Below, one piece after another: positions 53,886 to 61,937 of a stretch of 64,000 bases of DNA. The notes below the pieces were generated by a model. It made no database searches. It saw nothing but the letters and a program-made list of their open reading frames with translations, and was not told where the DNA came from. Positions within the stretch are counted from its first letter, which is position 1. Every line of letters starts with the position of its first letter. This stretch comes from Bacillota bacterium (lineage in GTDB: Bacteria > Bacillota > Clostridia > Lachnospirales > Lachnospiraceae): assembly GCA_023392615.1 (NCBI GenBank), contig JAEVYT010000014.1, positions 1 through 64,000 of the forward strand, given 5' to 3'. The position numbers were made by a program, and so were the translations under genes.

Positions 53886-54176
53886 CTACTTTACATATGG
53901 TAATGCCTCAGCCACCTGAATTCCAACCACCGGCATTGGCAAAAGCACAGCACTTCTGACCTCATCCAGACTTGCACCATGCTTCTTCGCTTGTTCAATA
54001 TGAAACGGTAAACCTCCATACATCTTTGCTGTTACAAGAACGGAGATATAAGCTAACTCATGCTCCTTCTTTGATAAACTACTCTGCTCGGACAATTTAA
54101 AAATCGCCCCCATAAATGCTTCTCCAACACCATTCGTCTCTTTTAGAAACATCTCAAATCCATCTGATACATTCAT
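53886..54176 (-). CDS. Carboxymuconolactone decarboxylase-like protein, no CxxC
   Basis: A 96-residue AhpD-like protein. LAYISVLVTAKMYGG then PFHIEQAKKHGASLDEVRSAV is the typical helical core. The redox CxxC-x3-H of AhpD is absent (no cysteine in the protein), so it is unlikely to act as a peroxidase partner; H in PFHIEQA is kept. Function unknown. The ATG at 54176 follows AAAGG at long spacing; a TTG at 54188 is possible. It lies 137 bp after the sigma factor gene. Confidence 0.72.
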   Translation of the reverse strand: MNVSDGFEMFLKETNGVGEAFMGAIFKLSEQSSLSKKEHELAYISVLVTAKMYGGLPFHIEQAKKHGASLDEVRSAVLLPMPVVGIQVAEALPYVK

Positions 54177-54312
54177 TTTTTTTACCAACCTTTCAAACTA
54201 TAATAATTTGTTACATCTATAAAGATGCTATAAAATCATCAAAGATACGGGCGGTTGATAATTTAATTCACAAAAAAATGAATATTATATTTGAATACCC
54301 AATTACATACCA

Positions 54313-55083
54313 TTATAATTCATTAGCAAAGATTTTTATAACATGATCATACCAATCCTGAGATGGTTTTTGCTCAGGCATGTTCGTATATAAATACAAC
54401 ACCTTTCGCCTTACAATCTCATCAAATTGATAACCTTTTTTTTCAAAATCTAATCGCCTGATCAATTGCTTTGTCCTTTGCTGTTGCTGATCCCTCTTTG
54501 ATGAAAATTCAATCCAAGCCTTGCATGAACATGGGTTGTGCTCAAAGATTAAATCACAGTGATCAGAAAAAAAAGAATCTATATTCATTCGTGCACGGTA
54601 AAGCAAGCCTTTTGTTGCTCCTTTTGAAATCTTCAAAATCTCAGCTACCTGATCTGTTGTAAGTCCAAACATATCTACCAATGAAAAAGCAATTCTTTGA
54701 TTCAAGGACAATCTTCTTACCATAGCCAAAAAGCATCCATTTTGTAAGCTCTTTACCTCCTCAGCTACGATTACTTCCTCCTCCGGTAACGGAATGTCTT
54801 GCTTTAGGAGTAGGCCTTCTTCCTCAAGCTTATCCCAGTCTTCCAACATCATCTGTTTATCGCTTTGATTCTTACGTATCTTCATTAGAAATTCATGATA
54901 GCATATCGTTCGAAGCCATTTTGATAACGCATTCTCATCCTTTAATGTGTTTATATTCATCCAGGCTTTCACAAAGGTATCCTGCGTGATATCGGCAGCA
55001 TCATCCGGATGACAGGACAATTTTAACGCATAATTATAGATATATACATAATAATTGTTAAAGATCTGAGTAATGTCCTTCAT
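54313..55083 (-). CDS. ECF-type sigma factor with Cys-containing C-terminal extension
   Basis: A 256-residue sigma factor, longer than the usual 160-190. Region 2 (about 8-80) has DAADITQDTFVKAWMNI; region 4 (about 115-170) has FGLTTDQVAEILKISKGATKG. The extension (170-256) begins HCDLIFEHNPCSCKAW, where H, C, C and C could bind zinc, as in zinc-containing anti-sigma domains. No anti-sigma gene is adjacent, so the extension may be self-regulatory. It starts 35 bp after the PAS-GGDEF stop in the same operon, pointing to a shared signal. TTGGAGGAATT precedes the ATG. Confidence 0.88.
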   Translation of the reverse strand: MKDITQIFNNYYVYIYNYALKLSCHPDDAADITQDTFVKAWMNINTLKDENALSKWLRTICYHEFLMKIRKNQSDKQMMLEDWDKLEEEGLLLKQDIPLPEEEVIVAEEVKSLQNGCFLAMVRRLSLNQRIAFSLVDMFGLTTDQVAEILKISKGATKGLLYRARMNIDSFFSDHCDLIFEHNPCSCKAWIEFSSKRDQQQQRTKQLIRRLDFEKKGYQFDEIVRRKVLYLYTNMPEQKPSQDWYDHVIKIFANEL

Positions 55084-55118
55084 AATTCCTCCAATCCCAC
55101 TAAAGTAATTGTGTTATA

Positions 55119-56756
55119 TTACCTTATCACTACACGATTTCTACCTTCCATCTTTGCACTGTATAAAGCTTCATCTGCTCTTTCATACCACTCCTGAAAC
55201 GTTTCATTATACTTTTTTTGTGCAGCGCCGATACTTAAGGTCTGTTTTCCTGTTACAGGGTGATTATTGTTCTCATAGTTTAATCTAACATTCTCCAAAA
55301 CCTTCACCGCTTCTTCCAGAGAAGTTTTCGGTAGAATGATAACAAATTCTTCCCCACCAAATCGAATCAGCCAATCGGTACTTCTAACACTTCTGGCTGC
55401 AATTTGAGCAGCGGTTTTTAGCTGATCATCTCCAACTGGATGTCCCCAGGTATCATTGACCAATTTAAATAAATCCAGATCCATAATTGCCATTGTTAAG
55501 TTCAGATTAAATATATCACTTTGCGTCATTTCTTCAAAAATCATACGATCAAGATAATGACGATTATATAGCCCGGTAAGCTGATCCCTCATCGCTTTCT
55601 CTATTAAAACTTCATTTTCAATCGTTTTAATCGTAACATCTCTGGCTGATGCAAAGATATATTGCCCCATGCTTAACTGTATTCTCCATTCGAATATGCG
55701 ATAAGAACCATTCTTACAGCGAAACTCACTGATGAACTCACAAACCTCGTGAAAATTCAGCATCTTATCAAATTCTTCTTTAATCTGATTAAGATCGCTA
55801 TCTTGAACAAATTCAGCCAGTTGTTTGCCTAGTAATTCTTCTTCCTCATACCCCAGTATCTCTTGGAATTTACGATTTACCTTGTGAATCTTCATATTCA
55901 TATCAAAAACACATAGAATATCCATGTTAATATTTAAAAAGCTGTCGATAACATTTTCCTGAAAATATTCTTTAGTAGTATCACGAAACGTAGTTACAGC
56001 CCCTATCAAATGCTCATTCTGCGTAATATAAGCTGCTGTTCCTTGTATGTAACGTTCCCTTCCATCCTTAGCTAGAAGGATAACATCTCGAATATAATCA
56101 TGTCCTCTTTTTGCAATCAATTCATTACCGATAATGGGCTCACATTCCACTCTGGATTGAATATCAATGGTATGAAACACTTCGCCAAAAGGCTTTCCTA
56201 ATGCTTCCTTCGCATCCCATCCTGTGTACCTTTGAGCGAGCTCATTCATAATTGTAATCTTTCCTTGTTTATCCGTAACAATAATTCCTTCATGAATCGA
56301 ATATAGTATAGTCTCAAAAAGTTCTCTTAGTCGGTTCTCTTCAGCCAGTACTTCATTTTTTACAAGGTATGCATCCTCAAGCTCATCACGGACTGATTGT
56401 AATTCCTGTTCATAACGATTTCTTTTCGTAATTGTAACAAGTACACATTCAATATAGGTTTTACCTTCTTTGATATCAAGCTTCCCATTCAACTGAATCG
56501 GAATATCTTCCATATCCTTTACTTTTAGCGTTAAGTAGATTTCCTCCATCTTTCCGCCATGAATAATTTGCATAAGAAATAAGGAGTGAAATATAATTTT
56601 GCTGGCTGATGACAAGTATTGATCAATAAACTGACCAACCACCTGTTCCATCGGGTAATTAATCAGTTCTAAAAAATACTCATTCGTTTCAAGAATCTCT
56701 CCTTGCTCATTCAAAAGTAAATATCCACATGGTATGTGATGCATTCCGTTATACAA
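55119..56756 (-). CDS. PAS-PAS-PAS-GGDEF diguanylate cyclase with RsbP-like PAS
   Basis: A 545-residue cytoplasmic protein. Three PAS domains (about 1-115, 143-258 and 265-375) precede GGDEF (380-545), which has MDLDLFKLVNDTWGHPVGDD and IRFGGEEFVIIL. An RxxD inhibitory site (RSTD) lies before GGEEF, so product feedback is likely. The first PAS, beginning HIPCGYLLLNEQGEILETN, resembles from memory the N-terminal PAS of B. subtilis RsbP, whose partner is RsbQ; an RsbQ homologue is encoded 55 bp upstream. The start is TTG after AAGGGGAG. It would couple the RsbQ signal to cyclic di-GMP instead of a PP2C phosphatase. Confidence 0.88.
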   Translation of the reverse strand: MYNGMHHIPCGYLLLNEQGEILETNEYFLELINYPMEQVVGQFIDQYLSSASKIIFHSLFLMQIIHGGKMEEIYLTLKVKDMEDIPIQLNGKLDIKEGKTYIECVLVTITKRNRYEQELQSVRDELEDAYLVKNEVLAEENRLRELFETILYSIHEGIIVTDKQGKITIMNELAQRYTGWDAKEALGKPFGEVFHTIDIQSRVECEPIIGNELIAKRGHDYIRDVILLAKDGRERYIQGTAAYITQNEHLIGAVTTFRDTTKEYFQENVIDSFLNINMDILCVFDMNMKIHKVNRKFQEILGYEEEELLGKQLAEFVQDSDLNQIKEEFDKMLNFHEVCEFISEFRCKNGSYRIFEWRIQLSMGQYIFASARDVTIKTIENEVLIEKAMRDQLTGLYNRHYLDRMIFEEMTQSDIFNLNLTMAIMDLDLFKLVNDTWGHPVGDDQLKTAAQIAARSVRSTDWLIRFGGEEFVIILPKTSLEEAVKVLENVRLNYENNNHPVTGKQTLSIGAAQKKYNETFQEWYERADEALYSAKMEGRNRVVIR

Positions 56757-56811
56757 GCTATTCTTCTCCCCTTCTTTAATCTAACAATTATTTTAAATCA
56801 GACTAATAAAC

Positions 56812-57609
56812 TCAGCTCACGAACTCTACAATACATTCTGCTGTAATTTTTGGCATACTTAAATGTGGGTAATGTCCCCGTGCCTCAATTATTTTAAGTG
56901 AGCTATTCTTTATATTATCATTCAAATAGTGTGCAACCTCCACCGGTACGATACTATCGACAGAACATTGAATGATTAAAGTTGGGATTGTAACCAGACT
57001 CACTTCTTTACGACAGTCCGTTAAGAAAGTAGCTCTTGCAAAATCCTTCATAATACCAGGGTCTTCACTAGATAAGGTATCCTTAAGCTGTTCGGCCAAA
57101 GCAGGTTTATCCGGATTATCCATTAACGCTGAAGCATTTGCACTTGCCCACCCCAAAAAGTTCATTTCCATAAATGTAAGTATTTCATTGATATCCTGTT
57201 TATCAAATCCCCCGTAATAATTATTACCATCGTTAATATAACGAGGTGATGGGCTAATAAGTACCATTTTTTTAAAATACTTTGGGTTGTGGATAGAAGC
57301 CAACACTCCTATCATAGAGCTAACCGAATGACCTACAAAAATCGCATCATTAATTTTAAGTTCATCGAGTATTTCCTCCAGATCCTTAGCATATCCATGC
57401 AGATCAGAATAACGCTTTTTATCATATTGCGTTTTATCCGAATGACCGGATCCAACATAATCATATAGTATTATCTTGTAATTATTTTCAAAATATGGCG
57501 TAATAAATTGCCAAATATTTTGATCACATCCAAAACCATGACCAAGTACAATAGTCTGCTCCCCCGAACCAATTATATTAACGTTATTTCTCTTAAGAAT
57601 GTGATTCAT
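56812..57609 (-). CDS. RsbQ-like alpha/beta hydrolase
   Basis: A 265-residue alpha/beta hydrolase close to RsbQ length. The N terminus HILKRNNVNIIGSGEQTIV and LGHGFGCDQNIWQF match RsbQ; the nucleophile is in FVGHSVSSMIGVLASI, YYGGF is kept, the acid is in IQCSVDSIVPVEVA, and the base is in EARGHYPHLS. RsbQ makes or releases a small molecule sensed by the PAS of RsbP in energy stress. The ATG at 57609 is preceded by GAGGAAAGAGAT; the frame to 57669 adds twenty residues absent from RsbQ. First gene of the hydrolase, PAS-GGDEF, sigma operon. Confidence 0.88.
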   Translation of the reverse strand: MNHILKRNNVNIIGSGEQTIVLGHGFGCDQNIWQFITPYFENNYKIILYDYVGSGHSDKTQYDKKRYSDLHGYAKDLEEILDELKINDAIFVGHSVSSMIGVLASIHNPKYFKKMVLISPSPRYINDGNNYYGGFDKQDINEILTFMEMNFLGWASANASALMDNPDKPALAEQLKDTLSSEDPGIMKDFARATFLTDCRKEVSLVTIPTLIIQCSVDSIVPVEVAHYLNDNIKNSSLKIIEARGHYPHLSMPKITAECIVEFVS

Positions 57610-58203
57610 ATCTCTTTCCTCATTTTCATAAAATTCAGTAAAGTGACTATTAATAACTTGATATGACATAATTGTTTAAAATGCACCAAACCTTAATATT
57701 GATTTTATCATAGTTTCTGCATTACTGTAAATGTATCATTTATTAAGGTTTTCTGAAATCCTAAGGTTTTTTTCATAACACAGGTTACGGAATAACTGGC
57801 AGTATTTACGAAACCCTGCTTCACCAATAATATAAATATAGTGCATAACAAAAAAAGCCACAAGCAAAACATTGCTCATAGCTTAGAACGGTATACTCTA
57901 TTCAGAGTAACAAAAAATATCTACCTAAGTAGATTATAAATCATTACGCTATTTTAATACTTTCCTTACTCTGCACAACGTTTCACCAGTTTTTGTACAG
58001 AGATATTTCGATTTTTTGGATACAGTCTATTGTTCATTCTTATCACCATTCGTCTCATAATTATTTCCTTATCTCATAGTTTTTCAAAACACAAAGTTTT
58101 AACCTATTGATAATCATCAGAAACATTAACCATATAATACCATAATCTTTTTATTATATTAACTTATCAAATCACTAATCTTGATATTATTAGAATGTCT
58201 TGA
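57610..58203. other. Intergenic region between rsbQ-like gene and histidine kinase
   Basis: About 590 bp that hold the upstream region of the rsbQ-like operon, the terminator at 57850-57883, and a possible 30-residue basic peptide frame on the minus strand (57966-58058, ATG preceded by AAGGA). No promoter with a good match was found; TTTACA and ATAAAA near 57710 are weak. Nothing else was recognised. Confidence 0.4.
57850..57883 (-). terminator. Rho-independent terminator of the kinase-ABC operon
   Basis: AGCTATGAGCAA and TTGCTTGTGGCT on the minus strand pair over 12 bp, counting G-U pairs, with a 4-nt loop and seven T residues. It lies about 320 bp after the histidine kinase stop, leaving room for a short downstream gene. 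Confidence 0.8.
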
Positions 58204-59115
58204 CTATAATGAATTCTTTATCTTCCATCGTAATATAATGATAAATTGATCTCCCTCTACCTTGGCTTCTATCGTACCCTTAAGTTTTTCTGTTAAAACC
58301 TTAGCAATCGATAAACCCAAACCGGTACTCTGTGAATTTCTAGTTGTATCCCCGGTATAAAATCGATCAAAGATATAGTTGATGTCCTCCTCGTTTATGT
58401 GATTTTTATCATTACGTACCTCTATCACACATACTCCACACTTTGTATACTGTGAGATGCAAAAGTAGTTGTCTGCATATTTTAATGAGTTTTGAACCAA
58501 ATTATTAATAATCCGATTAAACTGAATCTTATCCCCAATAATACCTACTGGTTTATCTTCGATTTGTATCTCAACATGAATGTCTTTTTTAACAAATTCC
58601 TGATAATGTGCTACCACAACTTCCTTCAGTATGGGCTGAATCTCTACTAGTTCATGAAGAAGCGGATAGTCATCTGCCTCAATTCTTGATAACTCGTAAA
58701 AATCTTGAATAAATCCCTGTAAAACCCTCGCTCTATTACCGATAATCTCTAAATATTCTTTTTTTTCTTCTTGAGTGGTCTCAGCGTCTTGCATCAAATC
58801 CACATATCCGATTATTGAAGTAAGTGGAGTTCGAAGATCATGTGAAATATTCTCAATCTCTCTTCGAATCTGTTCTTCTCTTCTTTGATATGCAATTCTT
58901 TCCTCCTGCCTCTTTTTATAGATTACATTTATTCGGTAAAATAGTTGTTCCACCGTTCGACCCATTCTCAATGCCTTCAATTGTCGATTTGAATCCTTCA
59001 ATAATTCAATTTCATCCATTTGATTATTTGCATATCGAATAGACCAAAGTATGGAAAACAGACGTGCAGCCAATAATATTGAGACAATTAATAGAATTAT
59101 ACAAACAAATATCAT
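58204..59115 (-). CDS. Sensor histidine kinase
   Basis: A 303-residue kinase with one N-terminal membrane helix (about 2-24) and almost no extracellular part. The phospho-acceptor is in ENISHDLRTPLTSIIGY; the N-box is NRIINNLVQNSLKYA and the G-box is STGLGLSIAKVL. Kinases of this short layout often serve with ABC transporters in sensing peptide antibiotics. The ABC permease gene lies 113 bp upstream and the response regulator is beyond the ATPase gene. Confidence 0.9.
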   Translation of the reverse strand: MIFVCIILLIVSILLAARLFSILWSIRYANNQMDEIELLKDSNRQLKALRMGRTVEQLFYRINVIYKKRQEERIAYQRREEQIRREIENISHDLRTPLTSIIGYVDLMQDAETTQEEKKEYLEIIGNRARVLQGFIQDFYELSRIEADDYPLLHELVEIQPILKEVVVAHYQEFVKKDIHVEIQIEDKPVGIIGDKIQFNRIINNLVQNSLKYADNYFCISQYTKCGVCVIEVRNDKNHINEEDINYIFDRFYTGDTTRNSQSTGLGLSIAKVLTEKLKGTIEAKVEGDQFIIILRWKIKNSL

Positions 59116-59228
59116 AACGACTGCACCCCTTTCCTTATTCTTTAAAGTAATTATGGTACTCTTTCAAAGACTAAATGATCAACTTATACTTCCCATTAAT
59201 TGGTATTTATAAAGTTTATACCTTCTTC

Positions 59229-60005
59229 TTACTTAACTTCTCTTTTACGAAATGCAATATAGCCAATTATTACGAATACAAGCATTTCAACTAATCCAAT
59301 AATCCAAAAGTTTCTATAACTATCCGCTCCCCAAAGTGTAGTGAACGTATTTGTTTTAAAATCAAAATGTATTGCCTGAATCATATTATATGGTAATATT
59401 TCAGCAAACTTTTTAAATATTTCAAATTTCATCGCCAATAAATTTGACATTAACGGAAGTGCTAACATTATTCCAACAGTAGAACCAATTGTAGCGCCGG
59501 TACCTTCAAAGAAAAAAGCAAAGCAATTCGTCAATCCTATTGAAAACAGGAATAAAGGAAGGCAAATTATACATACATTGATCAGTAGCTTAAGATTCGA
59601 AATATCCGAATTATCCAGCAAAAGATATGCAGTAATAATATGAACGCCAATAATAATTACAAAAGCGATTAAAGCGTAAATTACTTGAACAATTAATTTG
59701 CCAAAATACAAAGTGCCTCTTGTCATACCAAAAGAAATACTGTTCTTCATCGTATGATTATTATATTCATTACTAAATATATTGTTGGACACCACAATAC
59801 ATAGGAATAATACCATAATCATACTTGTTACAACCATACTAAACGAAAATGCAGTATTAGCATATGGAAATTTACTATCTGAAAGCTTGATAGAAGCCAA
59901 TAATATGCTGGAGCTAATTAATAATAAAGTATTGATAATTACAAATAAATAAGTACCTTTTACATGTAATAGTCGGTAAAGTTCACTTTTAATATATCTA
60001 CTCAT
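59229..60005 (-). CDS. ABC-2 type permease, peptide-resistance type
   Basis: A 258-residue protein with six membrane helices. Position and size match the permeases of bacitracin or lantibiotic self-protection transporters (BcrB/LanE-like). Its start overlaps the ATPase gene by eight bases, so the two subunits are translated together. Substrate unknown. Confidence 0.85.
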   Translation of the reverse strand: MSRYIKSELYRLLHVKGTYLFVIINTLLLISSSILLASIKLSDSKFPYANTAFSFSMVVTSMIMVLFLCIVVSNNIFSNEYNNHTMKNSISFGMTRGTLYFGKLIVQVIYALIAFVIIIGVHIITAYLLLDNSDISNLKLLINVCIICLPLFLFSIGLTNCFAFFFEGTGATIGSTVGIMLALPLMSNLLAMKFEIFKKFAEILPYNMIQAIHFDFKTNTFTTLWGADSYRNFWIIGLVEMLVFVIIGYIAFRKREVK

Positions 60006-60921
60006 GGTTATTTCCTCCCACTAATTGAATAAAGTATTTTTCCAAATTAATATCTTTAACAGATATCTCATTTAGAGCAATATCAGAATTGACAGCAAGT
60101 TTACTGATTAAGGATGGCTGATCAAGATATTCATACAGCTGAATTGTGCGTTCCGGCGTAACCTTGTAATTTTTACATCCCAATTTACTTTCTAGTAGAG
60201 CCGTCATTGTTTCAACTTTATCCACCTTTAATTCCAAATACTTATTACATTCCTGCGCAAGTTCTTCACTTGACAATTGCTTCACCATTTTTCCTTCGTG
60301 AATAAATCCGTAATAAGTAACCAAATTAGTCAATTCGGTTAATATGTGGCTGGAAATTAATATTGTAATATTCTTTTCATGGCTTAGTTTTAATAATAAG
60401 TTACGTATCTCAACGATTCCGAATGGGTCAAGACCGTTGATTGGCTCATCAAGAAATAATATCTCCGGCTTATTCATAAGCGCTAATGCAAGTCCAAGTC
60501 TCTGCTTCATACCCAAAGAAAAGCTCTGAAACTTCTTATTACCCACATTTGCCAAGCCTACTTCTTCAAGTGCATCCTCAACACACTGTTTACCCGGAAT
60601 TCCTCGTTGAATTCGGTAGTATTCAAGATTCTGTCTTGCGTTTAATTTTGGATAAAAACTTGGAGTCTCTATGATAGCACCGATCCTCTTTCGTGCCTTA
60701 CTCATCTCATTCTCATTGGTAGCACCAAATAATGAGATTTCTCCTGCAGACGAAAATGCCTGACCGGTTATCAATCGAAGTAATGTTGTTTTACCGGCTC
60801 CGTTCTTGCCAACTAATCCGTATATCTCCCCCTGCTTGATCTCCATATTAATGTCATCGAGTACCAAATTATGCTTATACGACTTTTTTAAGTTTCTGGT
60901 TGTTAAAATTATATCTCTCAC
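59998..60921 (-). CDS. ABC transporter ATPase, BcrA/LanF-like
   Basis: A 307-residue ATPase. Walker A is VGKNGAGKTTLLRLITG, the signature is FSLGMKQRLGLALAL, and Walker B is PEILFLDEPINGLD, with HILTEL as the switch region. The C-terminal 80 residues are an accessory region found in BcrA-type proteins. It drives the permease encoded next to it. A small palindrome (AGTATA-GCGT-TATACT, 60969-60984) upstream may be a response-regulator or other control site. Confidence 0.9.
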   Translation of the reverse strand: MRDIILTTRNLKKSYKHNLVLDDINMEIKQGEIYGLVGKNGAGKTTLLRLITGQAFSSAGEISLFGATNENEMSKARKRIGAIIETPSFYPKLNARQNLEYYRIQRGIPGKQCVEDALEEVGLANVGNKKFQSFSLGMKQRLGLALALMNKPEILFLDEPINGLDPFGIVEIRNLLLKLSHEKNITILISSHILTELTNLVTYYGFIHEGKMVKQLSSEELAQECNKYLELKVDKVETMTALLESKLGCKNYKVTPERTIQLYEYLDQPSLISKLAVNSDIALNEISVKDINLEKYFIQLVGGNNHE

Positions 60922-61087
60922 CTGAAAGCTCCTTTCTTACATTAGATTGTTTTCTGAACATCTATCAGTATAGCGTTATACTTTTAACAAGTACTTAAAA
61001 AAGTTTAAAGAAAGTATAAAGATAAATATTAATTACATATTCCTGTGAGAAATCTATTTTTAATTAAACGATTATCGAAAATGCGGT

Positions 61088-61780
61088 TTATTCATTATCC
61101 ATCTTAAACCCAATACCCCATACTGTTTTTATATAGGATTCTTCATCGTAATCCTTAATCTTTTTACGTATATTACTGATATGAACATTAATGGTATTAT
61201 CCTCACCATAATATCCATTCTTCCAAATCTCCTGGTATAATTGTTCCTTTGTAAATACCCTATCCGGATAAGTAATTAATTGAAGCAGTATATCAAATTC
61301 AAATGCAGTAAGGTTGATTGTGTTTCCACTTACAAGAGCGGTTCTTGCAGATGGCTTTACGCTCAAATTCTTAAATTGAAAATCGACATCCTCTTCTTCT
61401 ACCTGCTTAAACGTCTGCGTCCTTCGTAGCAGTGCTTCCACTCTTGCTAATATTTCTTCTCTTTCAAATGGCTTTACCACATAGTCATCTGCACCATGTT
61501 TTAGTGCGTTGACCTTATCCTCTAAAGCTCCCTTTGCCGATATTACCATAATAGGAGTATTTCCTTCTTTTCGTATCACCCGGATTAACTCTTCCCCATT
61601 CATACCAGGCAACATCAAATCAAGTAATATTAAATCAAAGATGTTCATTGATAATAAAAGCTTCGCTTCGGTACCGGAATAAGCGCTAGTTACCTGATAT
61701 TTTTCTTTTTCTAAGTAGCGGCGTAATATCCGGTTGATATCTTCATTATCTTCCACCACTAATATATTAACTTGTCCCAT
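61088..61780 (-). CDS. OmpR/PhoB-family response regulator
   Basis: A 230-residue regulator. The receiver (1-115) has acidic pocket EDNED, phospho-acceptor D in LILLDLMLPGMNG, conserved MVISAKG and VVKPFEREE; residues about 130-230 are a winged helix with INVHISNIRKKI. Start at the ATG at 61780 after AAAGGGG; the TTG at 61798 lies upstream of that site. It is separated from the ABC genes by 166 bp and likely activates them, with the kinase at 58204-59115 as partner. Confidence 0.93.
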   Translation of the reverse strand: MGQVNILVVEDNEDINRILRRYLEKEKYQVTSAYSGTEAKLLLSMNIFDLILLDLMLPGMNGEELIRVIRKEGNTPIMVISAKGALEDKVNALKHGADDYVVKPFEREEILARVEALLRRTQTFKQVEEEDVDFQFKNLSVKPSARTALVSGNTINLTAFEFDILLQLITYPDRVFTKEQLYQEIWKNGYYGEDNTINVHISNIRKKIKDYDEESYIKTVWGIGFKMDNE

Positions 61781-61812
61781 AACGTTCCCCTTTAACAAAC
61801 ATAATTATCCAT

Positions 61813-61841
61813 ATTATACCTTACATAAGGACTCATGTAAA
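61813..61841 (-). promoter_or_regulatory. Promoter of the response regulator gene
   Basis: TTTACA (61836-61841) and TATAAT (61813-61818) are exactly 17 bp apart on the minus strand, about 33 nt upstream of the ATG. The spacer contains an imperfect palindrome, CCTTA-TG-TAAGG. Confidence 0.7.
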
Positions 61842-61862
61842 ATAAGATATTTTATTTGTACG

Positions 61863-61897
61863 AAAAAAAGCAGATACCTATGTGATAGATAACCGCT
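61863..61897 (-). terminator. Rho-independent terminator of the antiporter gene
   Basis: A 12-bp stem with one mismatch (61869-61880 with 61886-61897) and a 5-nt loop is followed by seven T residues on the minus strand, about 40 bp after the antiporter stop codon. Confidence 0.82.
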
Positions 61898-61937
61898 TTA
61901 ATTTTTCCAGAACACCTAATGTATTACTTTGTATTTA

